From assembly GCA_015069045.1 (NCBI GenBank), contig SVJJ01000002.1, forward strand, positions 1-64,000: a stretch of 64,000 nt of DNA, written 5' to 3'. The position numbers were made by a program, and so were the translations under genes. The notes beneath the pieces are model-generated. The model had not been told where the DNA came from. It saw nothing but the letters and a program-made list of their open reading frames with translations, and ran no database searches. This stretch comes from Oscillospiraceae bacterium. GTDB taxonomy: Bacteria > Bacillota > Clostridia > UBA1381 > UBA9506. Positions 41,101-50,410 of this stretch are shown one piece after another (the first letter of the stretch is position 1; the number at the start of each line of letters is the position of its first letter).

Positions 41101-42798
41101 TTATATACCCATTTCTGTAAAGGCCTGCAAAACACCATCACAAACTGCTTGTGCTAATTTTTGCCGATAGGCCTCCGTCATCATTTTTTCACACTCTTCC
41201 AAATTAGATATAAACCCAATTTCAATCAATGTAGCCGGCATTTTGGTAGAATTCACAACCGCCAATCCCTTGCCGTCCTTCACTCCTCGATCATATGCTT
41301 CTGTTTCTTCCAACAAGTTTTCTAACAAAATTTCAGATAGTCGTTGGCTGGTCATACCATTAGATACCGAGCCTGCTTCTAAATATCCATAGGTTTCAAT
41401 ACCATTTGCTGTCGGCGTTGTGGCTGAATTGGTGTGAATACTTACAAAAAGGGATGTTCCCGCGTCATTGGCAATGCTGCCTACACGCAAATAATCCACG
41501 TAAACATCCTCACTACGAATCATGTGTACCTCTACACCTTCAGCCTCTAACAGCTTTTGTGCACGAAGAGCAACATCTAAATTAAAGTCTTTTTCTTTGG
41601 CTAAAATTTCCCCATCCTCATCATATGCTACTGCGCCTCCATCAGCTCCACCATGTCCGGCGTCTAGAGTGACAGACCGTGGTAAAGCCTTATGAACTGA
41701 CTTAAGACGTACCTCATTCTCTTGCATATACATTTCTGCATCAGAGGATTTAAGTTCTATTGTGATGGTGCCTTCAGTCGCATCTTTTCCCGGCGTATAC
41801 ACCATTTTTTGTCCAAAAAAGCCGGTTACATCCTTTTCTGCAGGTTCATCAGGTAAATTCTCCCCCGAAATAGGAATGGTGACCTTGTTGCCTTTTTTGA
41901 TTGCATTGCCTATGGTGCAGTTTATCTTCACATAGTCTCTGCCACCTTCATAACCATATGTAACCAACTCGAAAATGTCCTTAATCTCCGGCTTAGCAAG
42001 CGTCTGATCAACCGTAATGGTAACGATAATATTTTTCCCTTCACTGCGAACTGAATATCCTAAATCTGCAGTCAAATCCACAACAATTCGTGCCGCATCT
42101 GTTTGCTGCCCAAAGCGTATGGCGCTGACATTTCCATTATCTGCTTCAATCACATCCGGTATTTTTGAAAAAACACCACCAATAACATCCAGAACAAGGC
42201 GTGTTGGCTCTTCTAACATAAAGGCCTTATGTTCCGGTTTTTCAGTATCTGTTATAAGAGTTAATGTTGTTTTTGTATCGCTAACCTCTTTATACTTTAC
42301 TTTGGAAACCTGTATAACCTGTTTTTTGTTATCGGTAATAGAAATCGTATCTGTGTCGCTATCAAAATCAACTGTCATACCCAATTGCTCCCCTACAAAA
42401 CGTGCCGGAATCATAGTGTAGTCGTTAATAATCTTTGGTGCAATAGGCATCATAACCGTTGCCCCATCCAACATAGCCGTTTTTTGATTAATAAACATAA
42501 CAAGTTTTGTGTTTTGCAGGGTAACCGTTACCTTTTGTGCCGATGCATTCCAGGCAACCTCTGCTCCCAATCCATCTTGAAAAACAGCACGGGCGGGCAC
42601 TAAGGAATAATCTGAAAAAACAATAGGTGGCACAACCGGTTCCAATTCTGTTTCATTGACTATCAACTTAAACAGATTGCCGGTATAAATATGGGTTTCT
42701 CCATCATAAAAAAGTTCTAATCCGTTTGCACTGCAAAGCGTAGTCAAAAATAACATGATCACCATTGCCATGCACGGAATCCATTTTTTTGCACTCAC
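41101..42798 (-). CDS. N-acetylmuramoyl-L-alanine amidase with stalk and AMIN domains
   Basis: A 565-residue secreted protein: signal peptide (~1-25), copper-amine-oxidase-type stalk domain (~40-155, with LVPARAVFQDGLGAEVAW and MIPARFVGEQLGM), AMIN domain(s) (~165-275), and a C-terminal amidase_3 domain (~375-563). Zinc ligands are visible in DAGHGGADGG, the E of EKDFNLD and the H of SIHTNS; the catalytic E is in LIEIGFISN. It cleaves the glycan-peptide bond of peptidoglycan. GTG start 42798 overlaps the ruvX stop (GTGA). Confidence 0.93.
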   Translation of the reverse strand: MSAKKWIPCMAMVIMLFLTTLCSANGLELFYDGETHIYTGNLFKLIVNETELEPVVPPIVFSDYSLVPARAVFQDGLGAEVAWNASAQKVTVTLQNTKLVMFINQKTAMLDGATVMMPIAPKIINDYTMIPARFVGEQLGMTVDFDSDTDTISITDNKKQVIQVSKVKYKEVSDTKTTLTLITDTEKPEHKAFMLEEPTRLVLDVIGGVFSKIPDVIEADNGNVSAIRFGQQTDAARIVVDLTADLGYSVRSEGKNIIVTITVDQTLAKPEIKDIFELVTYGYEGGRDYVKINCTIGNAIKKGNKVTIPISGENLPDEPAEKDVTGFFGQKMVYTPGKDATEGTITIELKSSDAEMYMQENEVRLKSVHKALPRSVTLDAGHGGADGGAVAYDEDGEILAKEKDFNLDVALRAQKLLEAEGVEVHMIRSEDVYVDYLRVGSIANDAGTSLFVSIHTNSATTPTANGIETYGYLEAGSVSNGMTSQRLSEILLENLLEETEAYDRGVKDGKGLAVVNSTKMPATLIEIGFISNLEECEKMMTEAYRQKLAQAVCDGVLQAFTEMGI

Positions 42799-43217
42799 GT
42801 TTTTTCCTCCGTTCGTGTTAAAAAAGACATATAGCCTTCTAAAATTAAAGTAGCAGCAACAGTATCCACTAAGTTTTTCCGTTTTTTGCCACGGACGTCC
42901 AGCTGGCTTAAAAACCCATGTGCTGCAACTGTTGTTAACCGCTCATCCCAAAAAACAATTTCCGTATCAATCAGGCTAGCAAGCTCCCCTGCAAAGGCAC
43001 GGGCTTTCTCAGCACTGGCACCCTCGGTGTTATTCATGTTTTTGGGTAAGCCCACCACGATTCTGTCCACACCTTCTTTGGTAGCCAAATCAGCAACCTC
43101 ACGACAAGCCCTTTCCGACTGTCTTATATTACCCCAACCTTGGGCCGTAATACACAAGGGGTCAGAAAAAGCAATGCCGATACGTGCATCTCCATAATCA
43201 ATTCCCATTAATTTCAT
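42795..43217 (-). CDS. ruvX: RuvX/YqgF putative Holliday junction resolvase
   Basis: A 140-residue RNase-H-fold protein: GIDYGDARIGIAFSDPL at the start, IVVGLPKNMNNTEG near residue 58 and WDERLTTVAAHGFL near residue 95, carrying the expected acidic residues. Implicated in pre-16S rRNA 5' processing and Holliday-junction cleavage in different bacteria. It starts 19 bases after the upstream fusion gene ends and overlaps the amidase start. Confidence 0.94.
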   Translation of the reverse strand: MKLMGIDYGDARIGIAFSDPLCITAQGWGNIRQSERACREVADLATKEGVDRIVVGLPKNMNNTEGASAEKARAFAGELASLIDTEIVFWDERLTTVAAHGFLSQLDVRGKKRKNLVDTVAATLILEGYMSFLTRTEEKT

Positions 43218-43236
43218 AATGATATCTCTCCATTAC

Positions 43237-45471
43237 TCAACCATTAGCTTGCTCCATAAGCTTGTATGCAATATGAGCATTTTCTTCTGCTAAACGCATT
43301 AACTCTGTCTTTTTATCCATTAGTCTCTGCTTAATAGCACTATAATCCTTATAAACCATGTCAACAGTTTCTACCAATTTCTGACATTCCAATGTATCAA
43401 CTGATATGGCCGTTCCCATTCCTATATATTCCATGAAGGCATCCACCTTTGTATCATAGGAAAGCCCTACAGTAGGCACTAATCCATTAGCCGCATATAT
43501 TAAAGAATGAAGCCTTTCTGCTAACACAATTTCCATGGAACCCACAAGGCCTATCATAACAGATGCCGGAAGCGACTCAGAAAGGATATATCCCCCACAG
43601 GTCATCTGGGCTTCAATTTTGCAAGAAAGGTCATAATCTTCGGGATACTTCATGGGAATAAAAACGGGGGTAAATCCGTAAATTTTACAAAGTAAATCAA
43701 TGCCTTCTGCCATAACCCGGTCAAAATCGGGTCGACTGTTTTTCCAAGGTCGAATGGCTATGCCTAAAATTTTAGCATATTTATCTATACCTAATTGTTG
43801 TAGCACTTGCTGAACAGCAGCATCGTCTGCCACAGGTAGCGTCAATGCAGGGTCAGCTGTTACAATGATATGCTCACAGGCCACGCCTAAATTAGTTAAT
43901 TCCTCTAAGGAAGCTGTTTCCCTTAAGGTAATGGTTTCCACGTTTTCAAGTGCATTTTTAACAGCCAACCGGTTTTTTTCTTTTTGGATGGGACCAATAC
44001 CATTGGCATAGAGCATAACCGGTGTGTGTGCCTTCTTCGCCATGTTAATTAAGAACAAATAATAGCGCAAGGACCGGCTGGATGTAACATCCTGCAACAA
44101 ACTGCCGCCACCGCTAATAAATAATTTTGCATCTTTAATTACCTTCCTTATGCGGCCATAACAAAATCGATTAATTGAATATACCCCATGGGTCTGAATC
44201 GTTTCTGCCGGATTTTTGGAAAGCACACACAATTTCATATCAGGGTTTTCTGCGCGCAAATGAGTCAACATGGCGGAGAGCAAAGCTTCATCGCCTGAAT
44301 TTTTATAACCATAATAACCGGAGATCACAGCATCCCAGGATTTATGGTTCACCGCATCACAATACATGGCCACGTTATCTGCCATCATTTTGGAAACAGA
44401 ATAATATTGACATATAATTTGGCGAGAATATGTCCCCCACTTTTCTGTTTGGGCTTCATCAGCAGATAAAACCTTTTGTACATCTGCAAATAATTGTTGT
44501 GATGTTGATGCTTCTAAACCACGACAACAAAAGTTTGTATCGATACCAACTTGTAGCTTGCTCTCATCAAAAATACCTAAATACCCTTCATTACCAGCCA
44601 CAATAACAGGCTTAGCACAAGCCATGGCCTCTAAAGCAGAACGAGAAACACCAATAAATAAATCTGCCATAGCGGCAAATCGATCAATATCTGTCCGTCC
44701 GCCGGCTAGCGTAATCATGGGTCGACCAATTTGGTCATTAATTTTATCCGTTAGCGCTTGTAGCTTATCAAACACATTGCCGGAACCGACAATTACAATA
44801 TCTGTATGGGGAAAAGCCTCGTTAATTTTAGGCGCAATTTCAACTAAATGAAAAGCAACTAACGCCCTATCCTCATCCATACGACTAATGTAAACAATTT
44901 TTTTGCTCTCCTTCTTTAAGGAAAACTCTTGAAGTAAAGAGGAATAATCAACATTCGGGGAAAATTTTTCTGTATCAATGCCGTTAATTGTCAAGTAAAT
45001 ATCCTTGGAATCTGTTCCATAATTCTCTATTAAGTACGTCTTAATATCCTCACTAACAGACATAACCTTTTCGCCCCAATTAGACAAATATTTAAACCCA
45101 TGGGTAGTCCTAAATACCCAATGAGCCGTGGTTACAAAGGTAAAAGACATAAAAGGATGCAACAAACCGCATAAAAAGGCAGGAATTCGACCATGTGCAT
45201 GAACGATATCAATTTTTTCTTTTTGAATAATCTGCCGCAGTGCCCATAGGGATTTTATTACTTTACCGGGACTCTTGGTGTACATAGGTACACGATAGTG
45301 TTTAATATCTGCCTCCTCAAGATGTTTTTCGTAGACGCCGCCACCTGAAGCAACAACAACCTGATATCCTTGGCGAGCCAACTCTAAGGAAAGCTCTAAC
45401 ACATGTGTTTCCGCACCGCCAATTTCAAGCCGCATTAACGTCATTAAAATTTTTTTATTTTTAATGTCCAC
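43237..45471 (-). CDS. csaB: GT4 glycosyltransferase-CsaB polysaccharide pyruvyl transferase fusion
   Basis: A 744-residue two-domain protein. Residues ~1-370 form a GT4 glycosyltransferase (MRLEIGGAETHVLELSLEL near residue 13, ADLFIGVSRSALEAMACAKPVIV near residue 270). Residues ~385-742 form a CsaB-type pyruvyl transferase (VISGYYGYKNSGDEALLSAML, FISGGGSLLQDVTSSRSLRYYL, VLAERLHSLIYAANG). CsaB adds ketal pyruvate to secondary wall polymers, the ligand of SLH domains; an SLH protein is encoded at 52.4-56.7 kb. GTG start 45471 has AGGGAGG upstream. Confidence 0.9.
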   Translation of the reverse strand: MDIKNKKILMTLMRLEIGGAETHVLELSLELARQGYQVVVASGGGVYEKHLEEADIKHYRVPMYTKSPGKVIKSLWALRQIIQKEKIDIVHAHGRIPAFLCGLLHPFMSFTFVTTAHWVFRTTHGFKYLSNWGEKVMSVSEDIKTYLIENYGTDSKDIYLTINGIDTEKFSPNVDYSSLLQEFSLKKESKKIVYISRMDEDRALVAFHLVEIAPKINEAFPHTDIVIVGSGNVFDKLQALTDKINDQIGRPMITLAGGRTDIDRFAAMADLFIGVSRSALEAMACAKPVIVAGNEGYLGIFDESKLQVGIDTNFCCRGLEASTSQQLFADVQKVLSADEAQTEKWGTYSRQIICQYYSVSKMMADNVAMYCDAVNHKSWDAVISGYYGYKNSGDEALLSAMLTHLRAENPDMKLCVLSKNPAETIQTHGVYSINRFCYGRIRKVIKDAKLFISGGGSLLQDVTSSRSLRYYLFLINMAKKAHTPVMLYANGIGPIQKEKNRLAVKNALENVETITLRETASLEELTNLGVACEHIIVTADPALTLPVADDAAVQQVLQQLGIDKYAKILGIAIRPWKNSRPDFDRVMAEGIDLLCKIYGFTPVFIPMKYPEDYDLSCKIEAQMTCGGYILSESLPASVMIGLVGSMEIVLAERLHSLIYAANGLVPTVGLSYDTKVDAFMEYIGMGTAISVDTLECQKLVETVDMVYKDYSAIKQRLMDKKTELMRLAEENAHIAYKLMEQANG

Positions 45472-45518
45472 GAAAAAAACCTCCCTTGTCGCAACAAAAT
45501 TAACATGTACACATAAAC

Positions 45519-45547
45519 ATTATACAGTATATTTCCCCTTTTTTCAA
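45519..45547 (-). promoter_or_regulatory. Promoter of the csaB-fusion operon
   Basis: On the minus strand, TTGAAA (45547-45542), 17-base spacer, TATAAT (45524-45519), about 48 bases upstream of the GTG. Confidence 0.7.
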
Positions 45548-45608
45548 TCATTTACGCGGTATTGTAACATAATCTTAAATATGAACAATATAATACCAAT
45601 AAAAATTT

Positions 45609-45636
45609 AGCCCCGTTTCAATTTTGAAACGGGGCT
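45609..45636 (-). terminator. Terminator of serCA
   Basis: AGCCCCGTTTCAA / TTGAAACGGGGCT perfect 13-base arms with a two-base loop, followed in the minus direction by AAATTTTTATT. Confidence 0.82.
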
Positions 45637-45664
45637 TTATCAAACAACAAATCAATGAATGGTT

Positions 45665-46831
45665 CTAGCGTAAAATGCGAACACGAAGAACGCCGTCAAT
45701 TGCATTCAGCTTTTCTTCAATCACTGCTTCAACCTCACCATCAATATCCATAATAGTGTATGCAGTTTCTTTTTTATTTTTGTTCATCATATTCTGAATA
45801 TTTAAATGTTTTTCAGCAAAAATTGCCGAAAATTGGCTGAGCATGGCAGGAATATTTTTATGTAAGATAGTAACACGAACTTTACCCTCCCGCTCAACAG
45901 AGCAAGTAGGAAAGTTTACTGAATTGGTAATGTTACCATTTTCTAAATAATCTACCAACTCCTGCGCAGCCATCTCTGCGCAATTTTCCTCAGATTCCGG
46001 TGTGGATGCACCTAAATGAGGAATAGCAATTGTATTCTCTAAGGTTAAAACTGTTTCATCAGGAAAATCTGTCACATAGCAAGCCACTTTCTTGGCGTTA
46101 AGTGCTTGTGCCAAATCCTCCGTATTAACCAATCCACCACGAGAGAAGTTTAAAATACGCACGCCATCTTTCATGATGTTCAATGATTCCGCACATATCA
46201 TGCCTTTTGTTGAATCATTGAGTGGTACATGCAACGTGATATAGTCACAGTTTGCAAAAACTTCATTCATATCTTTGGCCTTATGAATACTGCGGGACAA
46301 ATGCCATGCAGAATCAATGGTTAAATAGGGATCATAGCCAATAACATCCATGCCTAAATTATGAGCTGCATTGGCAACCATAACACCGATGGCCCCTAAA
46401 CCAATAACACCTAATCTCTTTCCTTTAATTTCCGGCCCCACAAACTGACCTTTTCCTTTTTCTACAAGCTTTGGTACTTCCGCGCCTTGACCAAGCAAGG
46501 TCTTTGCCCATTCAACACCGCCAATAACATTACGGCTTGCCAACAGAATGCCCGTTATTACCAATTCTTTAACAGCATTCGCATTTGCACCGGGTGTATT
46601 AAATACAACAATGCCTTTTTCAGTACAAGCCTCAATTGGAATGTTGTTTACGCCAGCACCGGCTCTGGCCACAGCCTTTAATTTCTCCGGCAATGCCATG
46701 TCGTGCATAGAAAAGCTACGTAAAATGATACCATCCGGATTGTCACAGCTATCCGTAACATTATAAACATCCTTGGTAAATTTTTCAAGGCCCTGTGGCG
46801 CAATTTTATTTAAGGTTAGTACATCAAACAT
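45665..46831 (-). CDS. serA: D-3-phosphoglycerate dehydrogenase
   Basis: A 388-residue 2-hydroxyacid dehydrogenase: NAD-binding GVIGLGAIGVMVANAA near residue 142, NFSRGGLVNTEDLAQAL near residue 228, IPHLGASTPESEENCAEMA near residue 268 (catalytic His), and a C-terminal ACT domain (~315-388, VTILHKNIPAMLSQFSAIFA) for serine feedback. First step of serine synthesis. It follows serC with a 16-base gap. Confidence 0.95.
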   Translation of the reverse strand: MFDVLTLNKIAPQGLEKFTKDVYNVTDSCDNPDGIILRSFSMHDMALPEKLKAVARAGAGVNNIPIEACTEKGIVVFNTPGANANAVKELVITGILLASRNVIGGVEWAKTLLGQGAEVPKLVEKGKGQFVGPEIKGKRLGVIGLGAIGVMVANAAHNLGMDVIGYDPYLTIDSAWHLSRSIHKAKDMNEVFANCDYITLHVPLNDSTKGMICAESLNIMKDGVRILNFSRGGLVNTEDLAQALNAKKVACYVTDFPDETVLTLENTIAIPHLGASTPESEENCAEMAAQELVDYLENGNITNSVNFPTCSVEREGKVRVTILHKNIPAMLSQFSAIFAEKHLNIQNMMNKNKKETAYTIMDIDGEVEAVIEEKLNAIDGVLRVRILR

Positions 46832-46847
46832 ATGCTTTTATCACCTT

Positions 46848-47924
46848 TCAATTATTTTTTTCAAATTCCTTCATAAAGGCAACCAGCTTTTCTACACCCT
46901 CTGTCGGCATAGCATTATAAATGCTGGCACGCATACCGCCAACGCTACGATGGCCCTTTAAGTTAACAAAGCCGGCAGCCTTAGCCTCTTTAATAAATTT
47001 TGCATTAAGTTCATCAGAATCTGTAACAAAAGGTACATTCATTAAAGAACGATCCTTAGCCTCAACGGTTCCGCGGAACATTGCAGATTCATCTAAATAA
47101 TCATATAGTATTTTAGCTTTTTTAATATTTATTTCGTGCATAGCATCAATGCCACCAAGTTCTTCTAACCATTCCAGCACCAGCTTACAAACATAAATAC
47201 CATATGTTGGTGGCGTGTTATACATGGATCCATTATCAGCATGAATCTGATAATTAAACATTGTAGGTGTACCCTCTTTTGCGTTGCCTATTAAATCCTC
47301 ACGAATAATAACAACGGTTACACCTGCAGGACCCATATTTTTCTGCGCGCCGGCATAAAGCATGCCAAACTTAGAAACATCAATAGGCTCAGATAAAATG
47401 TTAGACGAAATATCCGCAACAAGGGGCACATTGCCTGTATCAGGCAGTTCTGTGTAGCGTGTGCCGTAAATTGTATTGTTATAAGTAATATGGAAATAAT
47501 CAGCCTCAGGGTCAAAAGTTGCAGGGTCTAAGGCAGGAATATAAGAAAATGTTTTATCTGCTGAGCTGGCAACCCGATTAACAGTACCATATTTTTCAGC
47601 TTCCTGTGCAGCCTTTTTAGACCACTGGCCGGTAATGACATAATCTGCTTTACCCGTTTTCATTAGGTTTAATGGAATCATAGCAAACTGGCTGGAGGCA
47701 CCGCCCTGTAAAAACAAAACCTTATAATTATCAGGAATATTCATCAATTTGCGCAACAAAGCCTCAGCACCCTGAATAATTGCCTCATAATCAGCTGAAC
47801 GGTGGCTCATCTCCATAACAGACATACCGGTGCCTGCATAATTCAGCATTTGTTCTGATGCTTTGCGTAAAACCGCTTCCGGTAGCATAGAAGGACCCGC
47901 AGAAAAATTATATACTCTACTCAT
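46848..47924 (-). CDS. serC: Phosphoserine aminotransferase
   Basis: A 358-residue PLP enzyme: YNFSAGPSMLPEAVL at the start, SHRSADYEAIIQGAEALLR near residue 41, GGASSQFAMIPLNL near residue 75 and the PLP lysine in YAGAQKNMGPAG near residue 190. Second step of serine synthesis. It forms an operon with serA. It has a consensus promoter. Confidence 0.96.
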   Translation of the reverse strand: MSRVYNFSAGPSMLPEAVLRKASEQMLNYAGTGMSVMEMSHRSADYEAIIQGAEALLRKLMNIPDNYKVLFLQGGASSQFAMIPLNLMKTGKADYVITGQWSKKAAQEAEKYGTVNRVASSADKTFSYIPALDPATFDPEADYFHITYNNTIYGTRYTELPDTGNVPLVADISSNILSEPIDVSKFGMLYAGAQKNMGPAGVTVVIIREDLIGNAKEGTPTMFNYQIHADNGSMYNTPPTYGIYVCKLVLEWLEELGGIDAMHEINIKKAKILYDYLDESAMFRGTVEAKDRSLMNVPFVTDSDELNAKFIKEAKAAGFVNLKGHRSVGGMRASIYNAMPTEGVEKLVAFMKEFEKNN

Positions 47925-47956
47925 TTTGTACCTCCAATTTCTATTTATTATATATA

Positions 47957-47985
47957 ATTATATCGCAATCCCTGACACAAGTCAA
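47957..47985 (-). promoter_or_regulatory. Promoter of serCA
   Basis: On the minus strand, TTGACT (47985-47980), 17-base spacer, TATAAT (47962-47957), about 33 bases upstream of the serC ATG. Confidence 0.82.
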
Positions 47986-48182
47986 TCATAAAAATGTATA
48001 AAAAACCAAAAAAACACCTTAAATTGATTTATAAAAAAAATATACACAGATTTATAACTTTTTTTAAATTATCTCTTCCCTTTTAGCTAATTTTATGTTA
48101 CAATATTTTGTGGGTGTATTGTAACACTCTCGGCAGGTTAACTGTCTTATAAATAGGATTTTCACAACTTAAGGAGGTGTGA

Positions 48183-48356
<174 letters not shown>

Positions 48357-48375
48357 GTTTATTAGGCAAATAGAG

Positions 48376-48417
48376 CTGCCACAATTTGGGGTTGCCCAAA
48401 TTGTGGCAGTTTTTTTA
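48376..48417 (+). terminator. Terminator of the ferredoxin gene
   Basis: Perfect 15-base arms CTGCCACAATTTGGG/CCCAAATTGTGGCAG with a 4-base loop, followed by seven or more T. Confidence 0.95.
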
Positions 48418-48511
48418 TCTGTATCCTTTGTTACCATCTTTTGTGGGTTGCAGCACTATGGATTATATTGTATAATGTAATTGCAGAAAAAAATTGGGAG
48501 TGCAAAAGGTA

Positions 48512-48742
48512 ATGAAATATAAAAAACATAACAAAAAAAACAGGATGCATTGGCTGGCTAAATGCATTATTAAATTTGGTGTCATACTATCCTTCATTCT
48601 TCTTTGTATGGGATTTATTCCCCAAAAGTCCTCATTTTTAGCTATTTCCATAGGGAAAACTGCCGTCACAATGTTCTCTATATCTCTCATTGCAGGTCTG
48701 CTGATTGATGTAATTGCACAACGAATGGGGCTTAGAGAATAA
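48512..48742 (+). CDS. Small two-helix membrane protein, 76 residues
   Basis: A basic N-terminus (KYKKHNKKNR) followed by two membrane helices (~20-38 and ~48-66). Unrecognised. The ATG at 48512 is chosen; a GGGAG lies about 12 bases upstream, and an alternative TTG at 48494 is less well placed. A shared terminator follows. Function unknown. Confidence 0.55.
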   Translation: MKYKKHNKKNRMHWLAKCIIKFGVILSFILLCMGFIPQKSSFLAISIGKTAVTMFSISLIAGLLIDVIAQRMGLRE

Positions 48743-48796
48743 AAAATGCAACATTTGCGATGTATACACACGGACACATGCATTTGTTGCATTTTT
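48742..48796. terminator. Bidirectional terminator
   Basis: AAAAATGCAACA (48742-48753) and TGTTGCATTTTT (48785-48796) pair perfectly around a long loop, between the small membrane protein gene and the convergent anti-sigma gene. Confidence 0.75.
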
Positions 48797-48799
48797 ATA

Positions 48800-49729
48800 T
48801 TAAGATTCTATGTGAATTTCAATCCAGATAAAATTATCATATTCTGTCATATCTGCATAAGTTATATCTTCAACCATTTCTATATCTTCTTTATGGGATA
48901 TATAACCCGTCAGTTTTGTCAATTCATTTAAAAAATCAACTGAATCATTTGGAACGCAAATTCCCTGCTCGGTTACATAAGGCTGCAGCATTTCGTAGGC
49001 CAATGCAAAGCCTTCCGGGGTCATTGTGTAGTGCACAACATTTTTTTGCAATGTATAGGATGCCACTTGTACATCTGGGTTTTCCGTTACATCTGAATCA
49101 CTTGATTCTGATGGAATATATGCCGGGTTTGCATCCCAGTTCTCGGAGGCCGTAGCAATACCGTTTTCCGCCTCTGTTTGCGCGAATTCATTGTTTGTTT
49201 GTCCATCACCCTCATTTGCATGACTGCCGCTTGGCATGTCCTCATCCGCGTGCATTCTTGATATTACTTCGCTGGGAACTCCTTCTGATATTGTTGGTTC
49301 CTTTTGTTCACTTGCAGGTTGTACTCGTGTTACGCTTGCGGTCGGTTCCGGCGTTATCATTTCTTGGCCCGGCAGGCTATCTAGTTTTGGCAGATTGCCA
49401 AAGGTTACAACAGAAAGCACTATCACAGCAGCTACCGCAACAAAACCGGATGCAGTAGAATAAAAATGAAATTTTGGCTTATATGTCTTTTGTTTATTTT
49501 CTGCTTCTGCCACTAATTTTCCATGAAGCTCATTGTGAAATTTGTCTGAAGCAGTTATACTCGGTAATGTGTGTGCCGTTTTTATAACACACGATAGCAC
49601 TTCAAAATCTTGACGACAAACTTCGCAATGAGATAAATGGTCACGAACCGCATCTCGTTCCGCTTCACACAGCACATCATCTATGTACTGCGGTAAAAGA
49701 TCTTGTATCTCACAACATGATTTGCTCAC
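48800..49729 (-). CDS. Zinc-finger anti-sigma factor
   Basis: A 309-residue protein. The N-terminal putative zinc-finger anti-sigma domain has HLSHCEVC (HxxxCxxC) near residue 31. One membrane helix spans ~93-112, followed by a Ser/Thr/Glu-rich linker (~120-215) and a C-terminal extracytoplasmic domain (~220-309). It should hold the ECF sigma factor encoded 54 bases upstream at the membrane until an envelope signal releases it. Confidence 0.87.
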   Translation of the reverse strand: MSKSCCEIQDLLPQYIDDVLCEAERDAVRDHLSHCEVCRQDFEVLSCVIKTAHTLPSITASDKFHNELHGKLVAEAENKQKTYKPKFHFYSTASGFVAVAAVIVLSVVTFGNLPKLDSLPGQEMITPEPTASVTRVQPASEQKEPTISEGVPSEVISRMHADEDMPSGSHANEGDGQTNNEFAQTEAENGIATASENWDANPAYIPSESSDSDVTENPDVQVASYTLQKNVVHYTMTPEGFALAYEMLQPYVTEQGICVPNDSVDFLNELTKLTGYISHKEDIEMVEDITYADMTEYDNFIWIEIHIES

Positions 49730-49783
49730 TGTGTTCCCTCCCTTCCTCGCTACATGATTATAGTTTTTTATACCATATAGACG

Positions 49784-50368
49784 TTACTGCAACAAAAAAA
49801 GTTCCTTATGGGGCTGCAAAATTTTTTGTAAAGCACGTCGCGCCCGATTAATTCTGGATTTAACCGTACCAGGTGCCGCATGAATAATTTGACCTATTTC
49901 TTCATAAGAAAGTCCTTCCACATCCCGCAAAATAATCACCTTTCTCTGTTGCTCTGAAAGTTGATTTAAGGCCGAAAGTAGTGCCTGTTGAGCCTCGTTA
50001 AGCTGAGCTTGTTCATAAGGTGTTGGTGCTGTATCTGCCAAAGGTAAAACAAACTCCTCCCCTTCATCATTATATTGATGAATCGTAATCGTTTCCTTCG
50101 GCTGTCGCTTAGCTTTACGCAGAAAATCCAAACAAATATTAGAAGCAATTTTATATAGCCAGGTTGAAAATGAGGATTGACCGGTAAAACTGCCAATAAA
50201 GCGAAAAACCTTAACAAACGTTTCCTGGGCAGCATCCTCCGCATCTGATTGATTCCCCAGCATGCGATAACAATAGTTTAATATTTTATTTTCGTAGTCT
50301 TGTATTAACATTTCAAATGCTTCAACATCACCATTTTGACAGCGCTGAATTTGTTCTTGTTCAGACAC
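49784..50368 (-). CDS. ECF-type RNA polymerase sigma factor
   Basis: A 194-residue sigma factor. Region 2 contains YCYRMLGNQSDAEDAAQETFVKVFR near residue 30; region 4 contains LSEQQRKVIILRDVEGLSYEEIG near residue 135 and GTVKSRINRARRAL. It resembles the SigW group. GTG 50368 is preferred over the GTG four codons earlier because AAGGTGG lies 8 bases upstream. A perfect palindrome GGTGATCACC (50369-50378) fills the gap between ribosome binding site and start. The anti-sigma gene follows. Confidence 0.9.
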   Translation of the reverse strand: MSEQEQIQRCQNGDVEAFEMLIQDYENKILNYCYRMLGNQSDAEDAAQETFVKVFRFIGSFTGQSSFSTWLYKIASNICLDFLRKAKRQPKETITIHQYNDEGEEFVLPLADTAPTPYEQAQLNEAQQALLSALNQLSEQQRKVIILRDVEGLSYEEIGQIIHAAPGTVKSRINRARRALQKILQPHKELFLLQ

Positions 50369-50410
50369 GGTGATCACCACCTTTACAATGTTGTCAGGGT
50401 CTTATTCTAC

